Assembly: GCA_964615365.1 (NCBI GenBank)
Contig: CAZTOU010000016.1
Coordinates: 38,596-102,595 of the forward strand
DNA length: 64,000 bases
Source: CAVXZE01 sp964615365
Lineage (GTDB): Bacteria; Myxococcota_A; UBA9160; UBA6930
Direction: 5' to 3'
Shown here: positions 35,195 to 43,513 of the stretch, in pieces
Layout of the letters: the number at the start of each line of letters is the position of its first letter
How positions within the stretch are numbered: the first letter of the stretch is position 1
Position numbers and translations under genes: made by a program
Notes under the pieces: generated by a model
The model's database searches: none
Told to the model about the DNA's origin: nothing
The model's input: the letters and a program-made list of their open reading frames with translations, nothing else

Positions 35195-36298
35195 CTAGCG
35201 GGCGGCGAGCCCTTCCCCGAGCTTCGCGAGCTGCAGGGTGCCGGACCCGAGGCGGATTCCGATCTGCCGGGCCCACAGGTAGTAGCGGTGAAGGGAGTAG
35301 TCGAGGTCCACGCCGATGCCGCCGTGGAGATGCTGCGCGGCGTAGGTGACCCTGGCGCCGCCCTCACAGGCGAAGTACTTGGCGATTGCCAGTATCTCGG
35401 AGGCCGCCTCCCCCTGCACCAGCACGTGCAGGGCCCTCTGCAGGGTGAGCCGCATCGCCGTCACGTCGATGAAGGCGTCGGCGGCCCGCGCGTGTACCGC
35501 CTGGAAGCTTCCCACCGGCCGGCCGAACTGCTTCCGCTCGGCCGTGTAGCGGGCGGTGATGTGAAGGGCGCGCTCGGCCACGCCGAGCTGCATGGCGCAC
35601 TGAGCCAGGAACGCGCGGTCGAGAGTCCAGCGGAGCATCTCCTCCCCGCGATCCGGAGCGCCCAGCAGGTCGTTCTCGGGGACGCGCACGCTGGCGAGCT
35701 CCATCTCGCACTGCAGCTCCCGGTTCGTCGTCACCTGTGTTTCGAGAGCCACCCCCTCGGTGCGCGGATCCACCAGGAAGAGGCCCAGCTCACCGCCCTC
35801 GAGCCGGGCCGGTACCAGCACGCGATTGGCGATTCCGGCCATCGGAACGAAGGGGCGGATGCCCTCCAGTCGCCATCCGGTGCCGTCGTGCCTCGCCGAC
35901 GTCTCCGAGTACTCCGTCTCCACCAGAGAGGCGCTCAGGATGATGTCCCCGGTGGCGACGCCGGGAAGCAACCGCTGCTTCTGCTCCTCGGAGCCGAACT
36001 CGGCGATCGGGAGGGCGCCGAGCACCAGGGTGGCGTAGACCGGCACCGGGGCCACCGCGCGTCCGATCTCCTCGAGGAGGATGGCGAGCCCCGGAAGACC
36101 CAGCTCGCTCCCCCCGTACGCTTCCGGGATGGCGACACCCAGCAGGTTCGCCTGGGCGAGCGCGCTCCAGGCCTTGCGGTCGATGCGGTCCTGGCTCGCC
36201 TCGACCTCTCGGAGCCGCTCCTGAGTGATGTGATCGTCGAGGATCTTGCGGGCGAGCTCGCGCAATGCCTGCTCGTCCTCGCTGTAGGAGAAGTCCAC
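35195..36298 (-). CDS. Acyl-CoA dehydrogenase, likely non-catalytic-glutamate partner subunit
   Basis: 367 residues from GTG 36298 (DFSYSEDEQALREL). The ACAD fold is complete, but the C-terminal end reads IRLGSGTLQLAKLG rather than the usual YEGTxExQ, so the normal active-site region is altered. It lies ten bases downstream of a full-length ACAD gene. Adjacent unequal ACAD pairs form alpha2-beta2 enzymes in steroid side-chain degradation (FadE28-FadE29 and relatives); this fits that pattern. Last gene of the operon 39138-35195. Confidence 0.85.
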   Translation of the reverse strand: MDFSYSEDEQALRELARKILDDHITQERLREVEASQDRIDRKAWSALAQANLLGVAIPEAYGGSELGLPGLAILLEEIGRAVAPVPVYATLVLGALPIAEFGSEEQKQRLLPGVATGDIILSASLVETEYSETSARHDGTGWRLEGIRPFVPMAGIANRVLVPARLEGGELGLFLVDPRTEGVALETQVTTNRELQCEMELASVRVPENDLLGAPDRGEEMLRWTLDRAFLAQCAMQLGVAERALHITARYTAERKQFGRPVGSFQAVHARAADAFIDVTAMRLTLQRALHVLVQGEAASEILAIAKYFACEGGARVTYAAQHLHGGIGVDLDYSLHRYYLWARQIGIRLGSGTLQLAKLGEGLAAR

Positions 36299-36308
36299 TC
36301 TCCGGCTC

Positions 36309-37484
36309 CTAGTCCTTGTAGTGGGGCATCTCGAGGCCCGCCACGGCGATGATGTCACGCTGGACCTCGTTGGTTCCGCCTCCGAAGGTAAGGATGAGCG
36401 AGGCCCGGTACATGAGCTCCAGGAATCCGCTCATCACCGCTCGCGGGGATCCCTCCTTCACGCAGCCGGCCTCGCCGACCACCTCCATCAGGAGCTTGTA
36501 GCCCTCGACGTTGAACTCGCTGCCGTAGACCTTCACCGCGGAGGCTTCGGCCGGGTGCAGCTCTCCCCGGGTCAGGGCCCAGGCCTGCTTCCAGTTCATC
36601 AGCCGGAGTACCTCGAGATGGGCCCGGAACTTCGCCAGGTTGAGCTGGACCCAGGGCTGGTCGATCACCCTCCGGCCGTCCACGAGCTTCGTCTCCCGTG
36701 CCCACTCACAGACCTCCTCAAAGATCCGCTGGATCGGGCCCGCGTTGAAGAGGGAGACGCGCTCGTGGTTGAGCTGGCTCACGATCAGCGTCCATCCCTG
36801 GTTCTCCGGACCGATCCGGTTGGCGACCGGCACGCGAACGTCTTCGTAGTAGGTCGCCGTGGTGCGCACGCCGGACACCGTGTGGATGGGCGTCCACTTG
36901 AAGCCGGGAGCGTCCGTCGGAACCACCAGGATCGAGATCCCCCGATGCTTGGGAGCCTCGGGATCGGTGCGCGCCGCCACCCAGATGTAGTCCGCGAAGT
37001 CCGCCAGGCTGGTGAACACCTTGGTTCCGTTGACGACGTACTCGTCGCCATCGCGAACCGCGGTGGTGGTGAGCGCCGCCAGATCGGTGCCGGCTTCGGG
37101 CTCCGAGTAGCCGATCGCGAACTGCGACTCTCCGCGCAGGATGGGGGGGAGAAATCGCTCCTTCTGCTCGTCGGTGCCGAACTGCATGATGGTCGGTCCG
37201 ACGGTGCTCAGGCTGAGGAAGGGAAGCGGAAAGCCGGCGCGCTGGATCTCCTCGGAGAAGATGTACTGCTCGATGGGGGAGCGGCCCTGACCGCCGTACT
37301 CCTCGGGCCAGCTGATGCCGAGCCAGCCGTCCTCGCCGAGCTGCTTGAGGATCCTCGTGTACTCCGGGCCTCCTCCCTCCGAGTCGCGCAGCTCCTCGCG
37401 CAACGCGTCGGTGATCAGCTCGCCGAAGTACGCGCGCAGCTCGGCGCGAAGCGCCTTCTGCTCGCTGGTGAGATCCACGTACAT
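36309..37484 (-). CDS. Acyl-CoA dehydrogenase (ChsE/FadE26-29-like)
   Basis: 391 residues. YVDLTSEQKALRAEL, SEPEAGTDLAAL and LTFGGGTNEVQRDIIA are typical of the actinobacterial steroid-type ACAD class, with glycine rather than glutamate before the GT motif. Combined with the next gene it probably forms a heterotetrameric dehydrogenase. ATG start, 34 bases after the acyl-CoA synthetase gene. The promoter is likely the divergent one near 39.17 kb that carries a palindromic operator. Confidence 0.88.
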   Translation of the reverse strand: MYVDLTSEQKALRAELRAYFGELITDALREELRDSEGGGPEYTRILKQLGEDGWLGISWPEEYGGQGRSPIEQYIFSEEIQRAGFPLPFLSLSTVGPTIMQFGTDEQKERFLPPILRGESQFAIGYSEPEAGTDLAALTTTAVRDGDEYVVNGTKVFTSLADFADYIWVAARTDPEAPKHRGISILVVPTDAPGFKWTPIHTVSGVRTTATYYEDVRVPVANRIGPENQGWTLIVSQLNHERVSLFNAGPIQRIFEEVCEWARETKLVDGRRVIDQPWVQLNLAKFRAHLEVLRLMNWKQAWALTRGELHPAEASAVKVYGSEFNVEGYKLLMEVVGEAGCVKEGSPRAVMSGFLELMYRASLILTFGGGTNEVQRDIIAVAGLEMPHYKD

Positions 37485-37518
37485 GGGGGCCTCCGGACGG
37501 GTGCGCGGGAGCCCGCGT

Positions 37519-39138
37519 TCAGCCGAGCGCCTCGGTAGCCGCGCGCCGGGCCCAGGGATAGTCGGGCTTGCCGCTCGGCTGCCGCTGGATCCGCTCCACC
37601 AGGTGGAGAGCCCGCGGCACCTTGTAGCGCGCCAGCTGTGTGCGGCAGTGGTCGGTCAGCGCCTCGAGGGCTGGAGTCCTGCCGGAACGGGGCTGGACCA
37701 CGGCCGTGACCTTCTCGCCCCAGCGCTCGTCGGGAATGCCCACGACGAGGGCGTCGAAGACGTCCTCGTGGGACTTGAGGGCGGCCTCCACCTCCTCGGG
37801 ATAGATCTTCTCACCCCCCGAGTTGATGCAGACGTCGCCTCGACCGAGGAGGATGATCGAGCCGTCCGCCTCCACCTTGGCCAGGTCCCCAGGCATCGAG
37901 TAACGCTTTCCCTGCACTTCGATGAAGGTAGCGGCGGTCTTGGCGGGATCCTTGTAGTAGCCACGGGGAATGTTGCCGCCGCGGGCCACCTTGCCGATCA
38001 CGTCGGAGCCGGGCTCCACCGGCTGCAGGTGCTCGTCGAGGACGATGGTGTCGCGACCGGGATTGATGCGGACGCCCGCCCCCTCGCGCCGGGTCTTGTC
38101 ATCGGCATCGTACATCGCGGTGCCGTTGTATCCGGTCTCGGAGGAGCCCAGCGAGTCGGTGATGATCAGGTTGGGGAGCTTCTCCTTGAGCTGGGCCTTC
38201 ACCGAGGGAGAGAAGATCGCCGCGGTGCTGGCCAGGGCCACCACCGAGGAGATGTCGTACTCGCCGGAGGCCTGGGCGAGCCGATCGGCCAGTGGACGCG
38301 CCATCGCGTCACCGGTGATGTAGAGGACGTTGGCTCGCTCGCGCTCGACGGTCCGCCAGACCTGGTCCGCGTCGAAGTGGGGCTGCGCGTAGAGGACGGT
38401 CTTCTGGCCGATGAAGAGGCCGATCAGGATCGCCCACTGCGCCGCGCCGTGCATCAGCGGTGGCATCACCATCATGGTGAGCGACGGGTTGGCGGTCTTG
38501 GCGGTCATGTCCTCGGGACGCTCGGCGGGCACCCCGGTCACGTGATCGATGCCGCCGCCGAGAGCGAAGATCACGTCCTCCTGACGCCAGATCACGCCCT
38601 TGGGCATACCGGTGGTCCCACCGGTGTAGAGGACGTAGAGATCGTCGGGTGAGCGCGGCTCGAAGCCCCGGTCCGGGCTGGCGGCGGCCAGCGCCTCCTC
38701 CCAGGGAACGGAGCCGATCGCGGCGAGGTCTTCACCACTCTGATCGTCGATGGCGACGAAGTGCTGGAGCTTCGGGAGCCGATCCCGCACCGAGGCGATC
38801 CGCGGGGTGAACTGGCGCTGGTGGACTGCGGCGACCAGGTCGGCGTTGTCGAAGAGATACTGGAGCTCCTGCTCGACGTAGCGGTAGTTGACGTTGATGG
38901 GAACCGCGCGGAGCTTGTAGCAGGCGAGCATGGCCTCGACGTACTCGGCGCAGTTGTAGGCGTAGACGCCGACGTGGTCCCCGGCCCGGACGCCGTTCTC
39001 GGCCAGATGATGCGCGGCGCGGTTGGCGCGCTGGTCGAGCGAAGCGAAGGTGTGGCGCACCTCTCCGGCCACCAGCGCTTCCCGCTCCGGAACCGCATCG
39101 ACGGCGGCTTCCACCAAGTCGGCGACGTTGAACTCCAT
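37519..39138 (-). CDS. Acyl-CoA synthetase (AMP-forming)
   Basis: 539 residues of the ANL superfamily: YTGGTTGMPKGVIW (P-loop A3), GSSETG (A5), GRGDVCINSGGEKIYPEEVE (A8) and the lysine near the C-terminus in RQPSGKPDYPW (A10). Activates a carboxylate to its acyl-CoA. Sequence flavour is of the FadD3/FadD17-FadD19 kind found with steroid genes. It starts at ATG 39138, 27 bases from the putative operator at 39165-39182. Operon with two ACAD genes. Confidence 0.9.
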   Translation of the reverse strand: MEFNVADLVEAAVDAVPEREALVAGEVRHTFASLDQRANRAAHHLAENGVRAGDHVGVYAYNCAEYVEAMLACYKLRAVPINVNYRYVEQELQYLFDNADLVAAVHQRQFTPRIASVRDRLPKLQHFVAIDDQSGEDLAAIGSVPWEEALAAASPDRGFEPRSPDDLYVLYTGGTTGMPKGVIWRQEDVIFALGGGIDHVTGVPAERPEDMTAKTANPSLTMMVMPPLMHGAAQWAILIGLFIGQKTVLYAQPHFDADQVWRTVERERANVLYITGDAMARPLADRLAQASGEYDISSVVALASTAAIFSPSVKAQLKEKLPNLIITDSLGSSETGYNGTAMYDADDKTRREGAGVRINPGRDTIVLDEHLQPVEPGSDVIGKVARGGNIPRGYYKDPAKTAATFIEVQGKRYSMPGDLAKVEADGSIILLGRGDVCINSGGEKIYPEEVEAALKSHEDVFDALVVGIPDERWGEKVTAVVQPRSGRTPALEALTDHCRTQLARYKVPRALHLVERIQRQPSGKPDYPWARRAATEALG

Positions 39139-39164
39139 TTGGGAGCCCTCCGTTTGCAGTGCGG

Positions 39165-39182
39165 ATTGAAACGTGTTCTAAT
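39165..39182. promoter_or_regulatory. Candidate KstR-like operator in divergent promoter
   Basis: ATTGAAACGTGTTCTAAT, an imperfect 18-bp palindrome with the same arm length and 2-bp centre as the site in front of the TetR gene (50110-50127). It fits the KstR consensus TnnAACnnGTTnnA exactly (positions 39167-39180). It sits between divergent acyl-CoA synthetase and acyl-CoA dehydrogenase genes. Confidence 0.6.
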
Positions 39183-39211
39183 TATGAACCAACCGACTGC
39201 AAAGGCCAATC

Positions 39212-40399
39212 ATGGATCTTAGGGACTCCCCCAAGGAAGCGGAATTCCGCGCCGAGGCGCGCGCCTTCCTCGACGCCCACGCCCCCGAGGAGCCCATCGA
39301 CTTCTTCGACGAAGAAGCCGACGAGGAGGATCTCCTCGAGCGGTCGCTCCGCTGGCAGAGAATCCTCTTCGATCACGGCTGGGCGGCGGCGACCTGGCCC
39401 CGGGAGTACGGAGGGCGCGGGCTGGGTCCGATCGAGCAGATCATCTGGAACCAGGAGCTTTCTCGCGCCGGCTTCGGCGAGACTCTCTTCGTGGTCGGGA
39501 TCGGAATGGCAGGCCCCACCATCATCGCGCACGGAACCGAGGAGCAGAAGGAGCGCTTCCTCGCGCCGATGCTGCGCGGCGACGAGATCTGGTGCCAGCT
39601 CTTCAGCGAGCCCGGAGCCGGCTCCGATCTGGCCGGCGTGGCGTGTCGCGCGGAGCGGGAAGGCGACGAATGGGTGATGACCGGCCAGAAGACCTGGTGC
39701 TCGGGGGCACACTACGCGCACTTCGGAATCCTGCTGGCCCGCACCGATCCGAAGGTCCCCAAGAACCAGGGCATCACCTATTTCCTGTTGGACATGCGCT
39801 CGCCGGGAATCGAGGTGTGTCCGTTGCGCCAGATGACGGGCGGCTCCCACTTCAGCGAGGTCTTTCTAAGCGAGGTGCGCGTTCCCGACGCCAGCCGCCT
39901 CGGTGCCGAGGGTGAGGGCTGGGCGGCCGCCCGGACCACGCTGATGAACGAGCGCATGGCGATCGGCGGCATGGAGCGGATGTTCTCCTTCGACGAGCTC
40001 CGCGATCTTCTCCGGGCGAGACCCGACGGCATCGACGACGTGATGCGGGACGAGGCGGCGCGAATCCACACCTGGGCGCGGACCCTCGATCTCTTGAACA
40101 AGCGCATCATCACCAAGCTCGGCAAGGGAATGATCCCCACCGCCGAGGCGTCGGTGATGAAGCTCGCCATGGCGCGCCTGATCAGCCGGGGATCAGATCT
40201 GGCGCTGCGCGCCCTGGGAGCCGGCGCCCTGCTGCGGCCCGGTAGCTGGCAGAACCAGTTCCTCTACGCGCCGGCCTTCCACATCGGCGGCGGCACCGAC
40301 GAGATCCAGAAGAACATCGCGGCGGAGCGGGTGCTCGGTCTCCCTCGGGAGCCGGCCACCGATCGCGAGGTCCCCTTCGACGAGCTCCCGCGGAGCTGA
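39212..40399 (+). CDS. Acyl-CoA dehydrogenase
   Basis: 395 residues. FSEPGAGSDLAGVACRAE, WVMTGQKTWCSGAH and the C-terminal HIGGGTDEIQKNIAAERVLG place it in the same FadE-like class as its divergent neighbour, with Gly in place of the usual catalytic Glu before GT. Starts at ATG 39212, 30 bases beyond the putative operator, so likely controlled by the same TetR regulator. Followed by a hairpin 7-36 bases after the stop. Confidence 0.9.
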   Translation: MDLRDSPKEAEFRAEARAFLDAHAPEEPIDFFDEEADEEDLLERSLRWQRILFDHGWAAATWPREYGGRGLGPIEQIIWNQELSRAGFGETLFVVGIGMAGPTIIAHGTEEQKERFLAPMLRGDEIWCQLFSEPGAGSDLAGVACRAEREGDEWVMTGQKTWCSGAHYAHFGILLARTDPKVPKNQGITYFLLDMRSPGIEVCPLRQMTGGSHFSEVFLSEVRVPDASRLGAEGEGWAAARTTLMNERMAIGGMERMFSFDELRDLLRARPDGIDDVMRDEAARIHTWARTLDLLNKRIITKLGKGMIPTAEASVMKLAMARLISRGSDLALRALGAGALLRPGSWQNQFLYAPAFHIGGGTDEIQKNIAAERVLGLPREPATDREVPFDELPRS

Positions 40400-40405
40400 A
40401 CCTGG

Positions 40406-40435
40406 CTAGACGTGGTGGAAACGCCACATCTCTAG
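40406..40435 (+). terminator. Bipartite stem-loop with GNRA loop after the ACAD gene
   Basis: CTAGA (40406-40410) pairs with TCTAG (40431-40435); inside, GTGGTG pairs with CGCCAC closing a GAAA loop (40412-40427), with one G-U pair and a small internal bulge. There is no T-run afterwards, so it may be a rho-independent-like processing structure, or a 5' leader element of the PilZ gene starting at 40473. Confidence 0.4.
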
Positions 40436-40472
40436 GGTCAATTCCGGAGTAGTACCTACCGATAGGATCGCA

Positions 40473-41117
40473 ATGGACTCTCCGGCGAACCCTCGCGTCA
40501 CGGTTGCGATCCACGCGTCGGCCCGGGCCTTCGCGGCCGGCACCGAGACGGCGCTGGGCCGCCTCGGCTACCACCTGCTCCGGGCGGAGATCGCCGAGAA
40601 CGGCGAAGACCGGTCCCGGTTCTCCATCCGCATCGTCGATGACCGGCAGCTCGAGAAGGTCCCCGTCGAAGGCAACGGTCACGCGATTCCGATCGTCCTG
40701 CTGACGGGAGCCCGCGGGCCCCTCGCCAGCGACACCCGAACCGTCGGCACGGTGCGCCGCCGCGCCGGCCTGAAAGAGATCTTCGCGCTCTTGCAGCACA
40801 CTCTGGAGGCGACTCCTCGCTCCGTGCCTCGCGTCCCCACCTCACTCCCCGCCCGCTGCATTCGCGGCAACCACGGCTGGGCCGGCGCGATCCGCTCCAT
40901 CTCCGAGAAGGGCTGTCTCCTCCACAGCACCGAGCGTCTGGAGCCCGACCGAAGGGTCGATCTCCACTTCGCGCTGCCGAGCGAAGGACTCCTGCAGATC
41001 CCCGCCCAGCCCTCCTACGTGGACGGCAAGCGCGCGGGCCTGGTCTTCCGCAACCCCTCGGATCAGACCCGCTCGGCGATCGCAGGCTACGTGACCGCCC
41101 TTCTCACCGGAAAGTAG
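40473..41117 (+). CDS. PilZ-domain protein
   Basis: 214 residues. The C-terminal half (about 110-210) is a PilZ domain: PRVPTSLPARC (RxxxR-like basic motif, here R-x5-R) and IRSISEKGCLL (the [D/N]xSxxG motif as SISEKG), followed by beta strands LRFALPS-like. PilZ binds cyclic-di-GMP, but the motif spacing is slightly altered, so binding is uncertain. The N-terminal 100 residues look like a degenerate receiver domain (VAIHASARAFA... IPIVLLTGARG). Stands alone; probably links to motility or adhesion. Confidence 0.78.
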   Translation: MDSPANPRVTVAIHASARAFAAGTETALGRLGYHLLRAEIAENGEDRSRFSIRIVDDRQLEKVPVEGNGHAIPIVLLTGARGPLASDTRTVGTVRRRAGLKEIFALLQHTLEATPRSVPRVPTSLPARCIRGNHGWAGAIRSISEKGCLLHSTERLEPDRRVDLHFALPSEGLLQIPAQPSYVDGKRAGLVFRNPSDQTRSAIAGYVTALLTGK

Positions 41118-41147
41118 CGCCGAGGGATCCCCGTCTTCATCGGTGGT

Positions 41148-41558
41148 ATGCTCGGCAGCCCGATGAACCTCTTCCTGCTCTTCGCCGCCGCAGTGCTTTT
41201 CTGCATCGGCATCCTGCACACAGTGGTCGCCGAGTGGAAAGGAGACAGGCGCCTGGTCTCGCGCATCACCCGCCTGACGCTCTTCGACTCGGACGATGAC
41301 AAGGATGCTCTGGCCAAGAGGATCGTGCGTCTGGCCTGGCACGCCACCTCTCTCGTCTGGTGCGGCTGTGCAGTCGTGCTGGCCTACCTCGCCTTCGTCG
41401 AAGCATCCGGACCCGTCATCGCAGTCGTGCGAATCCTGTCCGTACTCTTCCTGCTCCACTCGGTGCTTTCCCTCGCCATCGCGCGGGGGAAACACCCTTC
41501 CTGGCTCGGCTTCCTGGTCGTCGCGGTCCTCTCGTTCCTGGGAACGATCCGCTTCTGA
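41148..41558 (+). CDS. Small four-helix membrane protein
   Basis: 136 residues, or 131 from ATG 41163 (MNLFLLFAAAV). Three to four hydrophobic helices with a short acidic loop (FDSDDDKDA) and the recurring pattern of a DoxX/DUF-type small integral membrane protein. No catalytic motif. No named family recognised. It is convergent with the serine hydrolase gene ending at 41569. Confidence 0.6.
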   Translation: MLGSPMNLFLLFAAAVLFCIGILHTVVAEWKGDRRLVSRITRLTLFDSDDDKDALAKRIVRLAWHATSLVWCGCAVVLAYLAFVEASGPVIAVVRILSVLFLLHSVLSLAIARGKHPSWLGFLVVAVLSFLGTIRF

Positions 41559-41568
41559 CCTATGGCTC

Positions 41569-42795
41569 TCACGGCTCCGCGAACGCGGTGGCGGCCCGAC
41601 TGAAGAGGTCGTCCCACTGGTGCCAGGTGAGGTCACCGTAGCCCGAGCTGTTCTTCACCATGATGAGCTTCGATCGCGGCGAGACGTAGACGAGCTGTCC
41701 GAGATTCCCCTCCGCGGCGAAGTCGCAGTCGCGTTCACCGCGACAGATGCCCCACCACATGTACCCGTAGCGGAGACTCGCCGAGGGGAGATCGAACTCG
41801 GTCGGGTAGTAGGATCCGCGATCCGAGCGGGGCTCCATTCGCGTCGATTCGGCGACCCAGGCGGCGGGAACGATCTGGCGCCCTTCCCAGGCGCCGCCCT
41901 GCAGGTAGAGCCATCCGAAGCGGGCGAAGTCGATGGCGCGGGCGTTGATCCCGCTCTCCATCTTGGGAAAGCGCGTGGCGGTGCTGTCCAGGCTCCACGA
42001 GCCCGGGTACTCCATTCCGAGCGGCTTCCAGATCTTCTCCTGGAGATACTCCGCAACCGGCACGCCGGTCGCGCGCTCCAGGATCAGGCCGAGCAGGAGC
42101 GGGTGGTAGTTGTTGTAGTGGAACGCGGTGCCGGGTTGCCCGACGATGCGGGTGTGCCGGAGGGCCAGCGTGCGGAGGTCCGGGTAGTAGTAGGTCTTGG
42201 CGTCGTCCCCCGTGAGAAAGGGGAACTCCGCATATCGGATGCCGGACGACATCCGGAGCAGGTCCTCGATGGTGATGAGCGAGAAACGCGAATCGCGCTC
42301 GGAGAGCTCGGGTAGATAGGCAGTGATCGGGTCGCGCACGCCGCCGATCTTCCCCTCGCCGATGGCGATCCCCACCAGGGCGGAGACGAAGGACTTGGCC
42401 ACCGAGAAGGACGTCACCACCGAATCACGCGCCGCACCACCGAAGTACTTCTCGTAGAGGATCGCATCGTCCTGAATCACGAGGAACGCCTGGGTGTCCC
42501 GAGCGGCGAGGAACTCGTCCAGCCGATCCACTTCCGGCTGCGCCTCGAAGAGACCCGCCACCCTCGCCTCATCCAGGCTGCGGCGGAAGCTGAACTCGGC
42601 GGGGCGGGTCTCGAGTTCCTGGGCGGGGAAACGCCGGTGGTCGTTCACGTCGGCGAGGTTCCACCAGAGCACCCTGTAGACGTAGGTGGGCGGGTAGACC
42701 AGGCAGCTCACCAGCAGCGCGAAGCCGATCAGCGCGAGCAGCGCGCCGGTGATCCAGAGGAATCTGGAGCGGGACGCGGGGCTCGCGCTCGTCAT
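41569..42795 (-). CDS. Serine beta-lactamase-fold hydrolase, membrane-anchored
   Basis: 408 residues from ATG 42795 with GGGGGAGG ahead. An N-terminal membrane helix (about 10-32) is followed by a class C beta-lactamase/esterase domain: SVAKSF (SxxK nucleophile and base), YNNYH (YxN), and GYMWWGI near the C-terminus. These proteins are DD-peptidase or esterase-like; true beta-lactamase activity cannot be told from sequence alone. Convergent with the small membrane protein. Upstream frame extends but with no support. Confidence 0.86.
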   Translation of the reverse strand: MTSASPASRSRFLWITGALLALIGFALLVSCLVYPPTYVYRVLWWNLADVNDHRRFPAQELETRPAEFSFRRSLDEARVAGLFEAQPEVDRLDEFLAARDTQAFLVIQDDAILYEKYFGGAARDSVVTSFSVAKSFVSALVGIAIGEGKIGGVRDPITAYLPELSERDSRFSLITIEDLLRMSSGIRYAEFPFLTGDDAKTYYYPDLRTLALRHTRIVGQPGTAFHYNNYHPLLLGLILERATGVPVAEYLQEKIWKPLGMEYPGSWSLDSTATRFPKMESGINARAIDFARFGWLYLQGGAWEGRQIVPAAWVAESTRMEPRSDRGSYYPTEFDLPSASLRYGYMWWGICRGERDCDFAAEGNLGQLVYVSPRSKLIMVKNSSGYGDLTWHQWDDLFSRAATAFAEP

Positions 42796-42812
42796 CACAA
42801 ACCTCCCCCGAG

Positions 42813-43430
42813 CTACGGCTGCACTTCTCCGGGCGTTTCGTGATCCGTGCCTTGCCAATGCCCTCGCACCCCCGCGGCGAACTCCTCCGGAGTGAGGCTT
42901 CCGTCGCCGTCGGTGTCGAGCTCGGCAAAGGGTGGTGCGGTGGCCATGCCTCGCAACATGCGCCCCTCCTTCGCTCGCGCGGTCACGCGGGCAGCCCGCC
43001 CCTCCGCGAACTCCGGCTCGTCGATGGCTCCGTCACCGTTCAAATCGAACTCGGAGAAGACAGGCGGGTCTACTCCTCTACCCATGCCCGAACCGCGTCC
43101 CATCCCCCGCCCGCGGCCGCCCGCACCATGGACGGCGCCGAGCTCCTCAGAGGTGATCTGGCCATCCCCGTCGCCGTCCACGTCACCGAAAGCGTGTCGC
43201 CTCCTCGTGGACGGAACGCCCGCCTTCTCCCGCGCCTCGTCGCGGCGGTCGTGCACCTGCTCGAACTCCACCTCGCTGATCGCGCCACTCCCGTCCAGGT
43301 CGAACATCTCGAACGGAATCGGCCCCCGAAGCGGCAAAGCCGCGGTGTCACCCCCCGCCCTGCCAATCCCCACCCCCAACATCCCCACCAACACGGCGAC
43401 ACCAAGAACCCCGTAGCTCCGAGTCATCAT
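42813..43430 (-). CDS. Secreted protein with four EF-hands
   Basis: 205 residues from the double ATG at 43428-43430, with GGGGAGG close by. Signal peptide (about 6-25), then four canonical calcium-binding loops: DLDGSGAISEVEF, DVDGDGDGQITSEEL, DLNGDGAIDEPEF and DTDGDGSLTPEEF, separated by a Gly/Arg/Met-rich linker. All loop positions hold acceptable ligands. Bacterial EF-hand proteins of this kind are periplasmic or secreted calcium buffers or sensors. Eighteen bases upstream of the serine hydrolase gene on the same strand, so likely co-transcribed. Confidence 0.88.
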   Translation of the reverse strand: MMTRSYGVLGVAVLVGMLGVGIGRAGGDTAALPLRGPIPFEMFDLDGSGAISEVEFEQVHDRRDEAREKAGVPSTRRRHAFGDVDGDGDGQITSEELGAVHGAGGRGRGMGRGSGMGRGVDPPVFSEFDLNGDGAIDEPEFAEGRAARVTARAKEGRMLRGMATAPPFAELDTDGDGSLTPEEFAAGVRGHWQGTDHETPGEVQP

Positions 43431-43513
43431 CGACCTCCCCTTCCGCGATGATAGCCCGATCCCCCAGTTGCGATCCGCGGCGGGCGGCGCCCAACCTCCC
43501 CGGTCGCGCTCGC

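Noticed and set aside
41569..42795. Antibiotic resistance beta-lactamase
   Set aside because: The SxxK and YxN motifs are shared with esterases and DD-peptidases; nothing in context points to antibiotic resistance.
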